Notes: generated by a model from the letters alone, not told the origin. A stretch of 7,967 bases of DNA from Alphaproteobacteria bacterium (GCA_003542415.1 DPKR01000093.1:1-7967); one strand, 5' to 3'. Positions 1 to 7,132 are shown, counted from the first letter of the stretch. Program-made: numbers and translations.

Positions 1-794
1 CCGCCTTTGGGGTCTTCAACCAAAATATTGCAAATGGAGTCAACATACATATCGCGATCAGGCCCCATCTCAGGTAAGGCATTCGGAGACAACGGATTCC
101 ACGAAGGATAATAAATACCTTCCGAAGGTTTGTCTTCGGCACCCCAGTTAATGATGAACACCGGACCAACTTTAGCTCTTGCACCAGATGTGTTGTAGCA
201 CAATTCAGGTTTCGGGTCATTGATAATCAAACTCAGTTTTGGTGAATTAAAAATTGTAGGAATAACGACACCTGCCGTTTTACCTGTTCCCGGAGGCGCA
301 CAACAAAGGGTCGATAAAGTTTCTTTCAAAAGCAGGAGACGTCCTTTGAATTTGCCAACCACCTGACAGAAGCCATCAAAACCCAAAAGCGGCATATTTT
401 CAACATCACGCAAGGTGGCAATACGTGCTGAACCATGCACATTTGATTGAAAACGATATGGGCAAGAAATGCCACCAACAATCAGCCCGAAAGGCAATGA
501 AATAAGCGGCAAAATAGGAATCCACCTACTGATTGAAAATTCGCGTGCGGCAGACAATTTGCGCGCCCAGTTTGAATATTGGTTAAACAAAAACGATGGA
601 CGATTGAAAACTTCGCGAACAAACATCTTCACGCTTTGCATATTTTCGCGCGAAATGCCGTGTTCCAACAGAAAAGAAAGAGGTAAAGAAAAAATTGTTA
701 AAAACGCTGTAACCGTGATGGTGATAATCATCGTCATAGCCATCCAACGCACGGCCTTATCGTATTCTTCCCACTCAACGCCTCTTTGTTTCAT
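1..794 (-). CDS. VirD4/TraG-type type IV coupling ATPase, N-terminal part (runs off left edge)
   Basis: The product is a type IV coupling protein, the inner-membrane ATPase that hands DNA or protein substrates to a type IV secretion channel. Only the first 264 residues are in the window; such proteins are usually 550-700 aa. The sequence shows two N-terminal membrane segments (about residues 18-44 and 91-110), then the family signature VHGSARIATLRDVE (119-132). The Walker A motif APPGTGKT (166-173) is followed by GVVIPTIFNSP, then INDPKPEL (191-198) where most relatives have DPKGE, and SWNPLSP (231-237), matching the conserved NPL segment. Walker B lies outside the window. The ATG at 794-792 has a Shine-Dalgarno GAGGAAGG (799-806) that overlaps the stop of the preceding gene 11 bp away, which suggests translational coupling. 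Family assignment is firm. Whether it belongs to a conjugation or an effector system cannot be decided here. Confidence 0.9.
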   Translation of the reverse strand, partial: MKQRGVEWEEYDKAVRWMAMTMIITITVTAFLTIFSLPLSFLLEHGISRENMQSVKMFVREVFNRPSFLFNQYSNWARKLSAAREFSISRWIPILPLISLPFGLIVGGISCPYRFQSNVHGSARIATLRDVENMPLLGFDGFCQVVGKFKGRLLLLKETLSTLCCAPPGTGKTAGVVIPTIFNSPKLSLIINDPKPELCYNTSGARAKVGPVFIINWGAEDKPSEGIYYPSWNPLSPNALPEMGPDRDMYVDSICNILVEDPKG

Positions 795-805
795 CAAACC
801 TTCCT

Positions 806-2206
806 CTACGCTAATTTCTTAATTAATTTTTTAAATTCTGATAAATCTGCCCCTGATAATCTTTCATCCGAACGTTCAACAGCTTTTGAAAACGGGATTA
901 AATCAATTGGTGAACCTTTTGCAAAACGCACGACTGAAACATTCATATCTGACCAAATGTCTGTCATATCTTCTGCGTTAATAATATTGCCCGATACGAT
1001 AATAACATACGGTTTAACTTCCAAATCCAGATCAGAATCTTCAAGCTCTTTTTCAATGCGTTCGCGCACCATATCTGCTTTGCGAACAGGGGATATTCTG
1101 TGTGAATTTTCAGAAAACCACAATGGTTCTTCATCATTAAATCGCTCTTCATCTGCAAGCCAATCGCCTGGTTCTTTATCAACAATACAAACCAAAACTT
1201 TATCTGATGAAACGGCAATATAATCAACCAATGTACGTTTTAATTGAATGTTGCGCAAAACATCATAGCCTTTTTCTTCTAAGATGTCGCCTATTGCACC
1301 GCCTCCCTGTTTCACATTTCGTTCTGATTTTTGGTCTTTTCCTTGTGTTTCAGATTTTGGGCGATTTTCTCTTCTTGATGTGGATTCGTCAACAATTTGG
1401 CGGCGACTATCCGTTCTTCTTCGAGATGAAGAAACAGGAACATACGTTTCAATGTCGTCATCGTCCTCTTCATCCTCTAAATTAAATTTAGAAGGTTTGC
1501 GCGAACGCGTTGAAACAGCACGGCGCGGTTCTTCAACATCTTCATCAAATTTGTTTGTCGGCTTTTTCTTGTTGGAATCAATCTTAAAAATATCTGATTT
1601 ATCAAATGAATCTATGTCCAAATCAAAATCATCATCCTCATCATCCAAATCAAAAATGGTGTGATTCAATGTTTCACGAGTGGAGACAGCCCTTTCTTTG
1701 ACGGGGTTTGAAGGATATGTTGAGGCTTGCGGAACAGAAACAGTGGCTTCGGGCGTTGAAATCGGAGCGGAAGGCGCTGTGTTATAATCATATATCGGCA
1801 CACGTTTGCCTGCTGGGCGAACCTCTTTATAAGACTTTTTCTTTGTCACAACAGGTGTGCTGTTTCCAACAGCTTGAGCCAGTGGCTCAACTGAGCCTTT
1901 GATAAATTTTAAGGGCCAAGAAACAATTTTAAGGACAAAGTTTTCCCACGGTACTAAGCTCAATGCAATCCAGCCTGTGAGCCATAAAGGAATAAAAGCA
2001 AGCAAAATCAAAATAAATGCCCACTCTTTTGGTGTGTCAATCACCCAACCGGATTGCCAAAGGCTCCATGCATAAGCCCAGTGTGCCGGCCAAAAAATAT
2101 CGAAGCGCCAGTTTTCAAGCACAATAACACGTATGCCTTCAATGAAGATGATACTCCAAAGGCATCCGACAAATGTTATCCTTGCTAAAACGAGTAAAGG
2201 TTTCAA
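806..2206 (-). CDS. Membrane-anchored protein with charged linker and NERD/nuclease-like C-terminal domain
   Basis: I do not recognise a named family for this 466-aa protein. Residues 1-29 and 62-84 are hydrophobic, and the Trp-rich region 1-85 is a paralogue of the N-terminal region of the 164-aa neighbour. Residues about 110-300 form a low-complexity linker with acidic patches (186-200 and 244-252) and Arg/Lys/Ser-rich stretches. Residues 303-440 look globular: GYDVLRNIQLKRTLVDYIAV, then a hydrophobic strand VLVCIVDKEPGDW (337-349), a helix with basic and acidic residues (374-389), and a second strand PYVIIVSG (399-406). This order resembles NERD-type PD-(D/E)XK domains, with D328 as the first acid, but the usual E-x-K is not conserved (VDK at 342-344). 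The start is TTG (2206-2204), supported by AGGAG (2213-2217) six bases upstream and by the paralogue alignment. It precedes the coupling ATPase by 11 bp, so a partner role is likely. The gene itself is certain; its function is not. Confidence 0.85.
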   Translation of the reverse strand: MKPLLVLARITFVGCLWSIIFIEGIRVIVLENWRFDIFWPAHWAYAWSLWQSGWVIDTPKEWAFILILLAFIPLWLTGWIALSLVPWENFVLKIVSWPLKFIKGSVEPLAQAVGNSTPVVTKKKSYKEVRPAGKRVPIYDYNTAPSAPISTPEATVSVPQASTYPSNPVKERAVSTRETLNHTIFDLDDEDDDFDLDIDSFDKSDIFKIDSNKKKPTNKFDEDVEEPRRAVSTRSRKPSKFNLEDEEDDDDIETYVPVSSSRRRTDSRRQIVDESTSRRENRPKSETQGKDQKSERNVKQGGGAIGDILEEKGYDVLRNIQLKRTLVDYIAVSSDKVLVCIVDKEPGDWLADEERFNDEEPLWFSENSHRISPVRKADMVRERIEKELEDSDLDLEVKPYVIIVSGNIINAEDMTDIWSDMNVSVVRFAKGSPIDLIPFSKAVERSDERLSGADLSEFKKLIKKLA

Positions 2207-2212
2207 CGCTTT

Positions 2213-2217
2213 CTCCT
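2213..2217 (-). promoter_or_regulatory. Ribosome-binding site that fixes the TTG start of the 466-aa gene
   Basis: The minus strand reads AGGAG followed after six bases (AAAGCG) by TTG at 2206-2204. No in-frame ATG occurs before the first membrane segment, and the alignment with the 164-aa paralogue begins right after this codon. This makes TTG the best start. Confidence 0.7.
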
Positions 2218-2261
2218 ATTTTTTTTCAAGGATATTATGTTTTTTATTTAATAACAATCTT

Positions 2262-2756
2262 TTATTGTCCTTTACGCTCAATTATTTTTTGTGAGATATT
2301 TTGCCTCAAAGATTCTGACTCTTTTATTCGTTTGTTTTTATCTTCAGCTTTGATTTTTTCATCAATCAATTCATCTAATGTTATTTTTTCGCCAACGACC
2401 AAGTTTTTAATCACGACATGCTTGCCTTCTTTGCTGTATTTTTCAATTTGTTTGCCAGAAAAATATTCAAACGGTTTGAGCAAAAGCCTGCCATAGCCTA
2501 CTTTATAAAAATATCGGAAGCCAAAAAACCAAACAACGACAACCAACAACAATGTGATAAAAAGCATATAGTCCGACATGCCTTTAATCGTGCCGTTCGC
2601 ATTCCAAAATGAAGCCACCATGCGCCACTGATTTTTTGAAAAAAAGTTAAAATTCCAAATGAAAATCATAACCCTTTGCATCAAAGCAAGCCAAAAGGCA
2701 GACCAAACGAGCCCGATGAAAATAAATTTGATAAATTTTAAGAGCTTTTTAAACAC
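2262..2756 (-). CDS. Small membrane protein with two transmembrane segments, paralogue of the next gene's N-terminus
   Basis: This 164-aa protein has no family I can name. It has two hydrophobic segments (about 9-34 and 62-82) joined by an aromatic, Trp-containing loop, then a hydrophilic tail (about 100-164) that is Lys/Glu-rich and probably helical, consistent with a cytoplasmic tail. Residues 15-80 align without gaps to residues 14-79 of the downstream 466-aa protein. Five tryptophans (W18, W34, W44, W51, W76) fall on tryptophans there at a constant offset of one, so the two genes share an ancestral module. The start codon is GTG at 2756-2754; no in-frame ATG is available until residue 26, inside the first membrane segment. 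A weak GAAGGG (2770-2775) lies 13 bases upstream, and the preceding gene ends 8 bp away. It is probably an inner-membrane partner of the coupling ATPase encoded two genes on; that is inference from context. Confidence 0.8.
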   Translation of the reverse strand: MFKKLLKFIKFIFIGLVWSAFWLALMQRVMIFIWNFNFFSKNQWRMVASFWNANGTIKGMSDYMLFITLLLVVVVWFFGFRYFYKVGYGRLLLKPFEYFSGKQIEKYSKEGKHVVIKNLVVGEKITLDELIDEKIKAEDKNKRIKESESLRQNISQKIIERKGQ

Positions 2757-2764
2757 GGAAATAA

Positions 2765-5077
2765 CTAAACCCTTCCACCATAACGCAGAGGTGCCGAACG
2801 AGCATCTTGAGTTGATCTTTCTTGCAACCTTCTTTTACATTCTTTAAAGTATTTTTTGCGCTCCGTCGCCTTTTCTCTCCGCTCTAAAATAGAAGCTTCT
2901 TTTGCCACCATTTCGTCCTTCATTGCCTCAAAAATAATCGGTTGATTGGCTACTGCTGCTTCTTCCAAAAGCGTTCTTTTTTTATCGACTTTGCCTTTGA
3001 AGTCTTCTTCTATGAAAATTTCTTGATCTCTTAAAGCCTCTCTGATAGATGTTTCTCTTGATTTTTTTGCTTCTTCCAACAGCGCCTTCGGCTCTTGATT
3101 TATTTTATGACCCATGGCTTGATAATGACCTTCGTTGCGCTCTGCAGTTTGTATTTCGAGCGCACGCGAGGTTAACCCTGCTTGCTCAAACATGAATTGT
3201 TGGACTCTCACTCTCGAAATGCTTTCAAACAACATTTCCTCACGGGCTTCTTTAGACAGAGCTTTTCCTTCATCTGTTTTGCCAAAATAGAGATCTTCAA
3301 AATGTTTTTTATCTTCTTTGAGAGCCGCTTTTTGCTTTTCATCTGATGTTTGTTTGATGATTTCATCATAAACATCCGAAACTTCTTTTCGAGCAAATTT
3401 TTCTTTTTGCTCTTCTGTTTCCAAAGTATGCCAATTTGTTTCGGCACGTAGACGAGAATCTTCAGAGATGAGTGAAACAGCCTCAAAAATCTGAGCTTTA
3501 CGTTCTTTGACGCGTGTATCATATTCTGCCATCAAATCAGCATCTTTTTTGAAGTCTTTTGTGCCTTTTTCAAACCACGCGCCGGTTGAGTGTATCACTT
3601 CATCCATCATTTCGACTGCAACCTGTGTTGCTGCAAGCTGTTTTATATGCTCCGGCAAACTTACAACTTCTTTAATCTTTTTCGGAAATTTTTCTAAAAA
3701 TTCCTCAACTTTTTTTGGATCCTTTTTATAATCAGCTTTTAAGCCATCAACAAACTCAGGATTTGGATATTTTGCTTTGATGGCAACCTCTTTTTCAGAT
3801 GTCGGATTTTCAAAATAATCTTTCAGTTCGGCTGCGTGAGCAAACCATCTGTTTTCAAAAGCCTTTGTTTGACTTTGTAACGCTTCTTGTCTTTTGATGA
3901 CTTGACCATCAAAGAAAGCTACTTTTTCGAGCAATGCTTTTTGCCTTGCATCTTTTGCCTGACGCGCCTGTTCCTCGCTCCTGAGTTTGGATTCACGGCG
4001 ATGATCAATCAGCTTATCAAGCATTATTTCAAGACCTTCTTCTGCCTTGTCAAACAGCCAGCTCATACCAGCCAAAAACCATTTTTCATACATATATTTG
4101 ACAACATCACCTTCCTGGAAAGGCTCGCCTTTTTGATGCTCAGACTTGCCATGTTTGTTGCCGTCTCTGTTTTGCATGACGGCTTCTTTTTTCTTTTCTT
4201 CTTCCTCTATTTTGTTAAGTATCTCTTTTTGAGCAACCGTTAATGTGCCGCGATATGCACCTTCTTTGAGTTGGGCTACTGTCATCTCGCCTCGTTTCTG
4301 CTCAACATATTCCGGCTCTGGCTGTTTCATAAATGTGCGTTTTTCAAGATCTTCTAATTTTTGATCTTGAAGAGCAATTTTCTTGGTTCCAACACCCTCT
4401 CCTTTTTCAATTTTTTGGCACATTTCCATCAATCCGCCAACTTTTTGGCCGGAAATGTTGCGGCGCTGCGGGTTTGCGCAGTATCCATCCGGATTTTCAT
4501 AAAGGGTTTTATAAAATTGCAAAATCTGCCCGAGATGCACATTCATCGCATTTCTTGTCGCTTCATTTTGTGAGGCATCCGGATAAAATTGATGATCTTT
4601 ATCTTTTTTTGCCGTTCCCATAAAGTGAATATTTTTCACAAGTTGTGTACCGACAAGTTCGCCATTTGGCAGATATGCATTATCCAGCAGATATGCGGCA
4701 CCTGTTTTTCCTTTTATTTCAATCTCTTTTAAGTTGTCAAGCACCTGTTTGATATCTTTGCTTGCTTTTGCACTACGAGAAACCAAATCGTTAATATCAG
4801 CACCTGCCTGATATTCTTTCATCAAATTCGGCATATTCAATTTTTCTGTAAATTCTTTTTGAAGCAATATTTCAGGAGCTTCTTTGACGAGCGCTGAAAC
4901 TTTTTCCTTTTCTTCGATTGATAAATCAGGCTTTGAAAGCAGAGCAAACACTTCATCTGCACGGAGCTGAACTTTATCGGTTTGAGGCTGTTCAACATTT
5001 TGATCTGCAGGCTGCGCTGCAACATTTTGCACAGCATCTTTGTTTTGCTCTTTTCCATTTTCTAATTCTTCTGCCAT
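2765..5077 (-). CDS. Large charged, helix-rich cytoplasmic protein of unknown function
   Basis: A 770-aa protein that I do not recognise. It has no signal peptide and no convincing membrane segment. Residues 1-40 are Gln/Glu/Asn-rich and likely disordered. Residues 41-225 look more globular, with aromatic residues and conserved-looking stretches such as NPDGYCANPQRRNISG (195-210). A Lys/Glu run (286-300) and polar linker lead to a helical region with MYEKWFLAGMSWLFDKAEEG (329-348). From about 360 to 750 the chain is dominated by Lys, Glu, Arg and Gln with heptad-like spacing, suggesting long helices or coiled coils. The last 22 residues hold six arginines and only two acids, a basic hydrophilic tail of the kind seen on some type IV secretion substrates. 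ATG at 5077-5075 is preceded by GGAGAAG (5082-5088). Position in the coupling-ATPase operon suggests an adaptor, scaffold or substrate; no catalytic motif was found. Confidence 0.8.
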   Translation of the reverse strand: MAEELENGKEQNKDAVQNVAAQPADQNVEQPQTDKVQLRADEVFALLSKPDLSIEEKEKVSALVKEAPEILLQKEFTEKLNMPNLMKEYQAGADINDLVSRSAKASKDIKQVLDNLKEIEIKGKTGAAYLLDNAYLPNGELVGTQLVKNIHFMGTAKKDKDHQFYPDASQNEATRNAMNVHLGQILQFYKTLYENPDGYCANPQRRNISGQKVGGLMEMCQKIEKGEGVGTKKIALQDQKLEDLEKRTFMKQPEPEYVEQKRGEMTVAQLKEGAYRGTLTVAQKEILNKIEEEEKKKEAVMQNRDGNKHGKSEHQKGEPFQEGDVVKYMYEKWFLAGMSWLFDKAEEGLEIMLDKLIDHRRESKLRSEEQARQAKDARQKALLEKVAFFDGQVIKRQEALQSQTKAFENRWFAHAAELKDYFENPTSEKEVAIKAKYPNPEFVDGLKADYKKDPKKVEEFLEKFPKKIKEVVSLPEHIKQLAATQVAVEMMDEVIHSTGAWFEKGTKDFKKDADLMAEYDTRVKERKAQIFEAVSLISEDSRLRAETNWHTLETEEQKEKFARKEVSDVYDEIIKQTSDEKQKAALKEDKKHFEDLYFGKTDEGKALSKEAREEMLFESISRVRVQQFMFEQAGLTSRALEIQTAERNEGHYQAMGHKINQEPKALLEEAKKSRETSIREALRDQEIFIEEDFKGKVDKKRTLLEEAAVANQPIIFEAMKDEMVAKEASILERREKATERKKYFKECKRRLQERSTQDARSAPLRYGGRV

Positions 5078-5111
5078 ATTGCTTCTCCAATATTTTTTGA
5101 AAAACTGTTTT

Positions 5112-5140
5112 AGTTTAACATATTTTTTTGTTTTTGTCTA
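5112..5140 (-). promoter_or_regulatory. Possible internal promoter ahead of the 770-aa gene
   Basis: In the 82-bp gap between the 299-aa and 770-aa genes, the minus strand reads TAGACA (5135-5140; five of six consensus bases), a 17-bp spacer, then TAAACT (5112-5117; four of six). A run of A-rich sequence immediately upstream (about 5141-5160) could serve as an UP element. Transcription would begin near 5105 and leave a leader of about 28 nt containing the GGAGAAG ribosome site. In such AT-rich DNA, chance matches are common. Confidence 0.35.
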
Positions 5141-5159
5141 TTCTTTTTTTTATTTTTTT

Positions 5160-6059
5160 CTATGCTCTCAATTTCTTTAAAAACGCCCCTATTTTATGGT
5201 TTTCACGGATACCGTCCTGCGGGGTAACTTTAAGCAGCCCAAAAAGGCGCGGCTTAATTTTGTCATTTTCTATCGGTGCATACATTGCCGGATTCGTTGT
5301 TAAAACTTCATAAGCGGCAGGAGCATCTTTTGAGGCTGTTTTGAAATAGTTGTTAATCAGACGTTCTGCATCTATCGGAAAATGACGTGAACGCACAGCA
5401 TCAATAAAACGTTGTTTGCGCTCTTTTCGTGCTTGATATTCTTCATAAAGCTCTTTTTCAATTCGGCGACGTTGCGCTTTTAAACGTCTTTCTTCATATG
5501 AAATTTCGCAGTTTTCAATATCTATTAAAATTTCGACATACGAAATAATGGCAAGTTGTAGGTTTTGGTCTGACAAACCTTCTGCAAAATTTAAAAACTG
5601 CTCATCTGTTGAATTCGGATTGAGGGTTGAAAGTTTTTCAGGAAAGGCCGCAAACATCAAATCCCAACAAGCAAGTGTATCGCTCACAATTTTGCGTCCC
5701 GTACTTGGCTTGTAGTTCGGATTTAAAGATTCTGGCTTAAAATCCAAAGTGGGCATCGGAAGCTGACGTTGGTCAGAAATTGCAACAAGCGCATCAATAA
5801 AATTTTGGTAAGCTTGTGCCAACTCTGTTTCATCATTGCCGTATTCAACCTTCGGTTCTGCCCGAGAAACCGTATCCGAAAGTTTTTGAGGCTCACCGAC
5901 TTCTGCTGTTTCGCTGTTTTCTGATGCAATAAAACTGTTTAAAAGTTTTTCAAATTCATCATCCGTTTCTTCATCTTCAGAAGATGAAATTTTTGGATCA
6001 TCATCAATATTTTCAAGCTGTTCCATAATGTTCTTATTGATATCTTCTGCAGGTGTCAT
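5160..6059 (-). CDS. Acidic/basic bipartite hypothetical protein, first gene of the operon
   Basis: A 299-aa soluble protein with no recognised family. Residues 1-80 are strongly acidic and probably disordered (for example DDD at 19-21 and SSSEDEETDDE at 25-35). Residues 80-185 look like a helical globular domain (AYQNFIDALVAISDQRQLPM at 83-102, CWDLMFAAFP at 131-140). Residues 188-222 form a long basic helix with RRLKAQRRRIEKEL and ARKERKQRF. The last 75 residues are mixed and end in a basic tail, KKLRA. There is no signal peptide or membrane segment. The ATG at 6059-6057 is well supported by AAGGAG (6068-6073) nine bases upstream. It opens the leftward block and lies back to back with rluD. 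The next gene starts 82 bp further on, so it may be co-transcribed with or separately controlled from the rest. The basic helix could bind nucleic acid or an acidic partner, but this is speculation. Confidence 0.75.
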   Translation of the reverse strand: MTPAEDINKNIMEQLENIDDDPKISSSEDEETDDEFEKLLNSFIASENSETAEVGEPQKLSDTVSRAEPKVEYGNDETELAQAYQNFIDALVAISDQRQLPMPTLDFKPESLNPNYKPSTGRKIVSDTLACWDLMFAAFPEKLSTLNPNSTDEQFLNFAEGLSDQNLQLAIISYVEILIDIENCEISYEERRLKAQRRRIEKELYEEYQARKERKQRFIDAVRSRHFPIDAERLINNYFKTASKDAPAAYEVLTTNPAMYAPIENDKIKPRLFGLLKVTPQDGIRENHKIGAFLKKLRA

Positions 6060-6157
6060 GCAAAATGCTCCTTTTTCTAAAAAAAACAGACTTGCTTTTT
6101 TCGCAACTTATTATATTTTAATATAAACTCTTAAAAATATATTTAATTTTATGCACG
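6060..6157. promoter_or_regulatory. Divergent AT-rich intergenic region between the accessory operon and rluD
   Basis: This 98-bp region must hold start signals for both directions. On the minus strand a perfect TATAAT lies at 6110-6115, with only a poor TTTTTA (6132-6137) 16 bp upstream as a -35; it would give a leader of about 40 nt for the 299-aa gene. On the plus strand TTGCTT (6092-6097) followed after 16 bp by TATTTT (6114-6119) is a weak candidate for rluD. The two -10 candidates overlap, so the two promoters could compete. No operator palindrome stands out. Confidence 0.4.
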
Positions 6158-7132
6158 ATGGAAAAAGAAAATAACATTTTTTTAAGCGCTGGCGAAAATT
6201 TGCTTAAAAATGAAAGACTTGACAAGTTTTTAAGTTTGCAAACCGAATTTTCAAGAGCTGAAATTCAGCGTCTGATAAAAAACGGATATGTTTTTCAAGA
6301 TGGTGAAGAAGTTAATGATTGCGCCTATAAGGTCAAAACAGGAGATGAGTTCGAAATTGAAATACCCGAACCTATAGAAGCTGAGCCAAAACCGCAAAAT
6401 ATTCCACTTGACATTATTTATGAAGATGATGATTTGCTCGTTGTCAACAAACCGGCCGGCATGGTTGTGCATCCGGGGGCAGGTGTTTATGACGGCACGC
6501 TTGTTAACGCGCTTTTATATCACTGTGGCTCAAGCCTATCAGGCATCGGCGGTGTTAAACGTCCGGGCATTGTGCATCGCATTGACAAAGAAACAAGCGG
6601 GCTTTTGGTCGTTGCAAAAAATGATGTAGCACACATTGGTCTTTCAAAACAATTTGAAGTGCACAACATTGAACGAACATATTTTGCCTTTGTTTATGGT
6701 GTTCCCTCGCCTTTAAAAGGGGTGATTGAAGGCAACATCGGGCGCTCAAAATATGATCGCAAAAAAATGGCGCTCTTGGCAACCGGCGGCAAAGAAGCTG
6801 TAACACATTATGAGGTTCAAGAAGCGTTCGGCACTTTTGCTTCACTTGTGAAATGTAAGCTTGAAACAGGGCGGACACATCAAATCAGAGTGCATTTATC
6901 GTCAAAAGGACATCATTTGATTGGTGATAAGGTTTATGTTGCGCCTTCTAAAACAAGCCTTAAAATGCCGGCTGAATTAAAGCCTTATATCAATCATTTT
7001 CAAAGGCAGGCTTTGCACGCTGCGACTCTTGGATTTATACACCCGCGAAGCAACAAAAAACTTTTTTTTGAAAGCCCTTTTCCTCAAGATTTGAAAGACT
7101 TATACCAAAATCTACATAACGGCGTATATTAG
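6158..7132 (+). CDS. rluD: 23S rRNA pseudouridine synthase RluD (RluA family)
   Basis: RluD converts uridines of helix 69 in 23S rRNA (E. coli positions 1911, 1915, 1917) to pseudouridine late in 50S subunit assembly. The 324-aa length is normal for the family. An N-terminal S4 RNA-binding domain spans about 18-65 (RLDKFLSLQ then FSRAEIQRLIKNGYVFQDGE). The RluA-type catalytic domain follows. It carries VVNKPAGMVVHPG (95-107), the active-site segment HRIDKETSGLLVVAKN (140-155) with catalytic Asp143, the conserved ETGRTHQIRVHL (236-247), IGDKVY (255-260) and RQALHAATLGF (283-293). RluC and RluA are the nearest alternatives, but the S4 domain excludes RluA, and the rpoH neighbour with the motif set favours RluD. 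The ATG at 6158 is the first in frame; no clear Shine-Dalgarno precedes it, only AT-rich sequence. The gene is divergent from the accessory operon and 95 bp from rpoH. Confidence 0.93.
   Translation: MEKENNIFLSAGENLLKNERLDKFLSLQTEFSRAEIQRLIKNGYVFQDGEEVNDCAYKVKTGDEFEIEIPEPIEAEPKPQNIPLDIIYEDDDLLVVNKPAGMVVHPGAGVYDGTLVNALLYHCGSSLSGIGGVKRPGIVHRIDKETSGLLVVAKNDVAHIGLSKQFEVHNIERTYFAFVYGVPSPLKGVIEGNIGRSKYDRKKMALLATGGKEAVTHYEVQEAFGTFASLVKCKLETGRTHQIRVHLSSKGHHLIGDKVYVAPSKTSLKMPAELKPYINHFQRQALHAATLGFIHPRSNKKLFFESPFPQDLKDLYQNLHNGVY

Noticed and set aside
1284..1664. Plus-strand reading frame with serine runs opposite the 466-aa gene
   Set aside because: The serine runs are the reverse reading of Asp/Glu codons in the acidic linker of the minus-strand gene; there is no ribosome site or domain.
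2254..2268. ACAAT-CTTTT-ATTGT hairpin in the gap after the 164-aa gene as a terminator
   Set aside because: The stem has only five mostly A-T pairs, overlaps the stop codon and lacks a U-run on the transcribed strand, so it is unlikely to end transcription inside the operon.
3208..3522. 104-codon minus-strand frame inside the 770-aa gene
   Set aside because: It is a Lys/Leu-rich shifted reading of the same AT-rich coding strand, without a ribosome site or family features.
5118..5160. Long T-rich run between the 299-aa and 770-aa genes as a terminator
   Set aside because: The T run is on the plus strand, whereas the genes are read on the minus strand, where it is A-rich; no GC-containing stem accompanies it.
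6060..6157. Possible attachment site or island boundary repeat
   Set aside because: No tRNA gene, integrase or direct repeat was seen here or elsewhere in the window.
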